Positions 43,593-47,712 of a stretch of DNA of 47,712 nt are shown piece by piece. A model generated the notes under the pieces. The model ran no database searches, was not told the origin of the DNA, and worked only from the letters and a program-made list of their open reading frames with translations. This DNA comes from Prevotella sp. Lineage in GTDB: Bacteria; Bacteroidota; Bacteroidia; Bacteroidales; Bacteroidaceae. The position numbers and the translations under genes are program-made. Each line of letters starts with the position of its first letter. The first letter of the stretch is position 1. The stretch spans positions 1-47,712 of the forward strand of contig JAGAGD010000059.1 of NCBI GenBank assembly GCA_017627765.1, in the 5' to 3' direction.

Positions 43593-44204
43593 TTATTGTC
43601 CGACAGCTACTTTAGCGTGACGAATTACCTTGTCGTTTAGAGTATATCCAGTCTGTACGCAGTCAATCACCTTACCTTTCTTGTCATCGCCCATGCCTGG
43701 AACCATTGCTACTGCTTCGTGGAAGTCGGTATCGAAATCCTTATCTTCTGTTTCAATCTTTTTTACGCCAAGTCCTTCAAGAGTCTTCATCAGTTTCTTG
43801 AAAATAAGGTCCATGCCTTCTTTCATAGCTTCGATGTCTTCGGTCTTGTCGGCATTAGCCATAGCGCGTTCCATATCGTCGACAACAGGCAGAATTGCAT
43901 CAACTGTTTTCTCAGCACCATTGAGTATAAGTTCGGTCTTTTCCTTTAGTGTACGTTTACGATAGTTTTCAAACTCAGCAACTTTTCTTAGATACTGGTC
44001 TTTTAGTTCTGCTATCTCAGCTTCAGCTTTCTCTAAAGGGTCTTGTTCTTCAGCTTTTTCTTCAGCTTCTTCTTGTTTTTCGTCGTCTTTACACTCTTCG
44101 GCAGTCTCAGCCTTGTTTGATTCTTCTTTTTCCTCCTTTGCGGCAGCTTCCTCAGTGTTGCCGTCTTCTATTTCAATTTTCTTTTCTATATCTTCTTCTT
44201 TCAT
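43593..44204 (-). CDS. grpE: Nucleotide exchange factor GrpE
   Basis: This 203-residue protein has a highly acidic N-terminal tail (residues 1-65, mostly Glu, Lys and Ala, predicted flexible or coiled coil). The GrpE core follows: a long helix with DQYLRKVAEFENYRKRT, then ILPVVDDMERAM, MDLIFKKLMKTLEGLGV, FDTDFHEAVAMVP and the C-terminal beta wing ending KVIRHAKVAVG. It releases ADP from DnaK. First gene of grpE-dnaJ(-folC). Confidence 0.96.
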   Translation of the reverse strand: MKEEDIEKKIEIEDGNTEEAAAKEEKEESNKAETAEECKDDEKQEEAEEKAEEQDPLEKAEAEIAELKDQYLRKVAEFENYRKRTLKEKTELILNGAEKTVDAILPVVDDMERAMANADKTEDIEAMKEGMDLIFKKLMKTLEGLGVKKIETEDKDFDTDFHEAVAMVPGMGDDKKGKVIDCVQTGYTLNDKVIRHAKVAVGQ

Positions 44205-44267
44205 TGTCTTAAACTTTACAATAGATTATCGTAGAATAACATTACAAATAATGTGCCAAACCATATA

Positions 44268-45899
<1,632 letters not shown>

Positions 45900-45920
45900 T
45901 TATTTTATTATTTTGGGCTG

Positions 45921-45928
45921 CAAAGTTA
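45921..45928 (-). promoter_or_regulatory. -7 box of the ABC-F gene
   Basis: TAACTTTG on the minus strand 36 bases before the start codon. The -33 region is not clear. Confidence 0.5.
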
Positions 45929-46046
45929 CGAAATAAAGCTGAATAATCGTTCTGTTTTGTGAAGATTAACTCAAATACACCTATTAAATAATGCTGACGT
46001 CAAGAAAAACAATAAGATTTAGATGAAAATAATTGTTTTTTCATGT

Positions 46047-46883
46047 TTACAATTCAATCACATGCGGTCTTATTTCTGTATCGTGGGTGGCAAGACTTTC
46101 AATGCAGTTGGCATCCATTGACTGCTCACGAATCCACTGAAGCGATAGGCGTTGTTTGTTCTTATCAAGTGCCACACCGCTGGTAATCATTTCTTTCCAC
46201 GACTTTGTGGCATAGCCGCCGTCGGAGAATAGAAGAACGTAGCGACCTTCTTCGTTTGTTATCTTTACTGCACACAGCCCGTCGCAATGTCCTGGAATGT
46301 TAATCATCTTAATTGAACCATCTCCGAATAGGTCGAAAGACTTTTTTGCAGGACCTTCTGAACCATTCCACTCAAATGTATGCAAGTCAACATCTTTCCA
46401 CCATTTCTTTTTATAGCGTATAAGACTGTTTTTGCGTGCGCAGTCCAGTTCTTCGGCTGCACACAAGATATGCTTTGCATCGCGTACAGCTTCCAATCCG
46501 TTAGCATGGTCGCAGTCAAGATGAGTCAGCAAGACATAGTCAAGTTAGTTTGGCATGATGCCCATTTCAGACAGCTGTTCGTCAACAGCTTTTCCAAGCG
46601 GAATCCTTCCTTGATTTACATGATAGAGTATGCATGACCCAAGACTCTTTATCTGTGCTTTCTTGTCATAGAATCCTTCAGGCGACATGTTGCGATGCCA
46701 ACCTGTGTCAACAAGAATTAGGCCTTTCGGGTGCTCAATGAGATAAACTGAAACAGGCAGCCAAATCTACTCATTCTTAGGAGTTGTCAATCAAGATGCT
46801 TTCAGCATGTTGCAATTGTCTCCGCCAAAAGGTAAATGGGGCGATACACGTACTTCGCCAGTATGCATTACATGAATCTTCAT
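46047..46883 (-). pseudogene. MBL-fold hydrolase (AHL-lactonase-like) with three nonsense codons
   Basis: Read from the ATG at 46883, one frame encodes a 278-residue metallo-beta-lactamase-fold protein with LILVDTGWH, the metal motif THLDCDHANGL, IPGHCDGL and LLFSDGGYA. It resembles the N-acyl-homoserine-lactonase-like group. Three codons are stops: TGA at 46791-46793 (codon 31), TAG at 46767-46769 (codon 39) and TAA at 46545-46547 (codon 113). There is no frameshift and the rest reads well, so inactivation is recent. The C-terminal part from 46532 is an open frame but would lack the first strands of the fold. The divalent-metal motif is intact. Confidence 0.85.
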
Positions 46884-46950
46884 TGTTGTATGTGTTTAAT
46901 TAATTATTGTGCTTTATTTAAGAACAATTTTAATAACAGTTTTTTCTGAT

Positions 46951-47307
46951 TCATAACAGTTGCTCTTCTCTCCAATGAGTGTTGCAATCAAAGCAATAAC
47001 AGTTACCTAACTCATCCATTATAGTGTTACCGCTAAAGCACTCTGGGCAATGCGGTGTGTTGTCAATGTCTACATGTTGCATTGGCCTATGTCTCTTCTT
47101 TTGGGTGTTTCCGTTTTTATCTCTGCTTATATAAACTACAACAGCAAAGGTAACACAGAATACTGCAATGACAGTGCATAGTGTAGCGCCGCTACCAAAA
47201 TCAAAAACATTGATGCACATAGCGATTGTCAGTATTTCTGCCGCAACAATGAACACTACTTTTGCCAAGCATCCAGTTAATACCCATGTTACACTTTGTT
47301 TTGTCAT
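46951..47307 (-). CDS. Small membrane protein with C-terminal zinc ribbon
   Basis: This protein of about 118 residues starts at MTKQSVTWVLTG. Two hydrophobic segments (about residues 8-33 and 38-58) are followed by a basic stretch (KKRHRP) and a zinc-ribbon-like CPEC...CYCFDC near the C terminus. The longer start at 47343 overlaps the -7 box at 47341-47348 and is therefore unlikely. The family is unknown to me; many small proteins with two membrane helices and a zinc ribbon are uncharacterised. Confidence 0.65.
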   Translation of the reverse strand: MTKQSVTWVLTGCLAKVVFIVAAEILTIAMCINVFDFGSGATLCTVIAVFCVTFAVVVYISRDKNGNTQKKRHRPMQHVDIDNTPHCPECFSGNTIMDELGNCYCFDCNTHWREEQLL

Positions 47308-47340
47308 ATATCTAAGGATATGAAATTCTATTATGTATTG

Positions 47341-47348
47341 CAAAGGTA
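47341..47348 (-). promoter_or_regulatory. -7 box of the zinc-ribbon membrane protein gene
   Basis: TACCTTTG on the minus strand. The -33 side is unclear. It sets the start codon at 47307. Confidence 0.5.
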
Positions 47349-47449
47349 GAATAAAAACATGAGATTAAAAAAGAAATGAATGAAAATTCCTTAAAGTCAG
47401 TTCTCGGTTTCGTTGTTGTTTCCATTGAAAAAACACACTATTTTTACTC

Positions 47450-47712
47450 GTTTTGTCAAAATATTTAATACTATTCTGAGTTCTCTGATTTTTCAGATTA
47501 TTCAGACTATTCTGAATTTTTCAACGGAACGTTAACTTGTCTACAGTCAACTTACAAACTGTAACTTCCAAAATCAGTCCGATTTTTTGACGAAAAAAGT
47601 AAAAAATCTTGACAAACGGAATTTTAATTCTAGAGAAAGATTTTCCGTTTGGCACGAGGCTGAATGCAAAAATGTGTTTAATTGTTAATCAATCGGCTTA
47701 AACTATGTAAAC
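47450..47712. repeat. Left part of 625-bp dispersed non-coding repeat
   Basis: It matches the reverse complement of about 16790-17053: TGTCAAAATATTT, TTTTTCAACG, AACGTTAACTTG, CAGTCAACTTACAAAC, CCAAAATCAGTCCGATTTT, CTTGACAAA, GATTTTCCGTTTGG and TTAATTGTTAATCAATCGGC all occur in the same order. The window ends in GCTTAAACTATGTAAAC, identical to its first 17 bases. Confidence 0.85.

Noticed and set aside
46545-46793. Stop-codon recoding in the MBL-fold gene
   Set aside because: All three stop types occur in one gene while neighbouring genes end normally with these codons; simple nonsense mutation is enough.

Overview
The window looks like chromosomal DNA of a Bacteroidales bacterium, most likely Prevotella or a close relative. 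This rests on many promoters of the Bacteroidetes form TTTG-N19..21-TAnnTTTG, secreted proteins with C-terminal tails of the type IX secretion kind, a BtuB/BtuG-type surface cobalamin locus, and a type II pantothenate kinase. The genus is an inference. Housekeeping genes (ppdK, grpE-dnaJ, rlmD, an initiator tRNA) argue against a plasmid or phage.

Layout. 1-379: half of a 625-bp non-coding dispersed repeat. 650-7177: a three-domain glycosyltransferase/DUF4922/SpoIID protein followed by two AmpG-like permeases, probably a cell-wall turnover operon. 7334-8904: lemA plus an HtpX-like protease. 9094-9166: initiator tRNA. 9432-11687: GH20 hexosaminidase. 11764-13791: a divergent NAD+ DNA ligase. 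14257-16215: B3/B4-domain protein, Nudix hydrolase and a frameshifted SDR. 16429-17053: a complete copy of the dispersed repeat. 17323-23289: cobalamin uptake operon under a cobalamin riboswitch. 23632-26454: M6 secreted metalloprotease with a separate small gene resembling its propeptide, behind a perfectly duplicated promoter.

26637-30524 is the most unusual part. Downstream of ppdK lie two tandem gene cassettes. Each is bounded by copies of the ppdK 3' end, its terminator and conserved arm sequences. They carry an N-formylglutamate amidohydrolase-like gene with a long structured leader, an unknown gene and an agmatine deiminase-like gene. No integrase is present. I read this as stepwise site-specific insertion of small non-autonomous elements into the ppdK 3' end.

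30493-36817: ppdK, rlmD, a DUF4332 protein and coaW. 36925-40626: galactose operon (galM, MFS transporter, galK). 40953-45884: folC, dnaJ, grpE and an ABC-F ATPase. 46047-46883: a metallo-beta-lactamase-fold gene killed by three nonsense codons. 46951-47307: a small membrane protein with a zinc ribbon. 47450-47712: the other half of the dispersed repeat. The first and last 17 bases of the window are identical, and joining the ends would rebuild one complete repeat. The window is therefore probably a contig that broke at two copies of this repeat.
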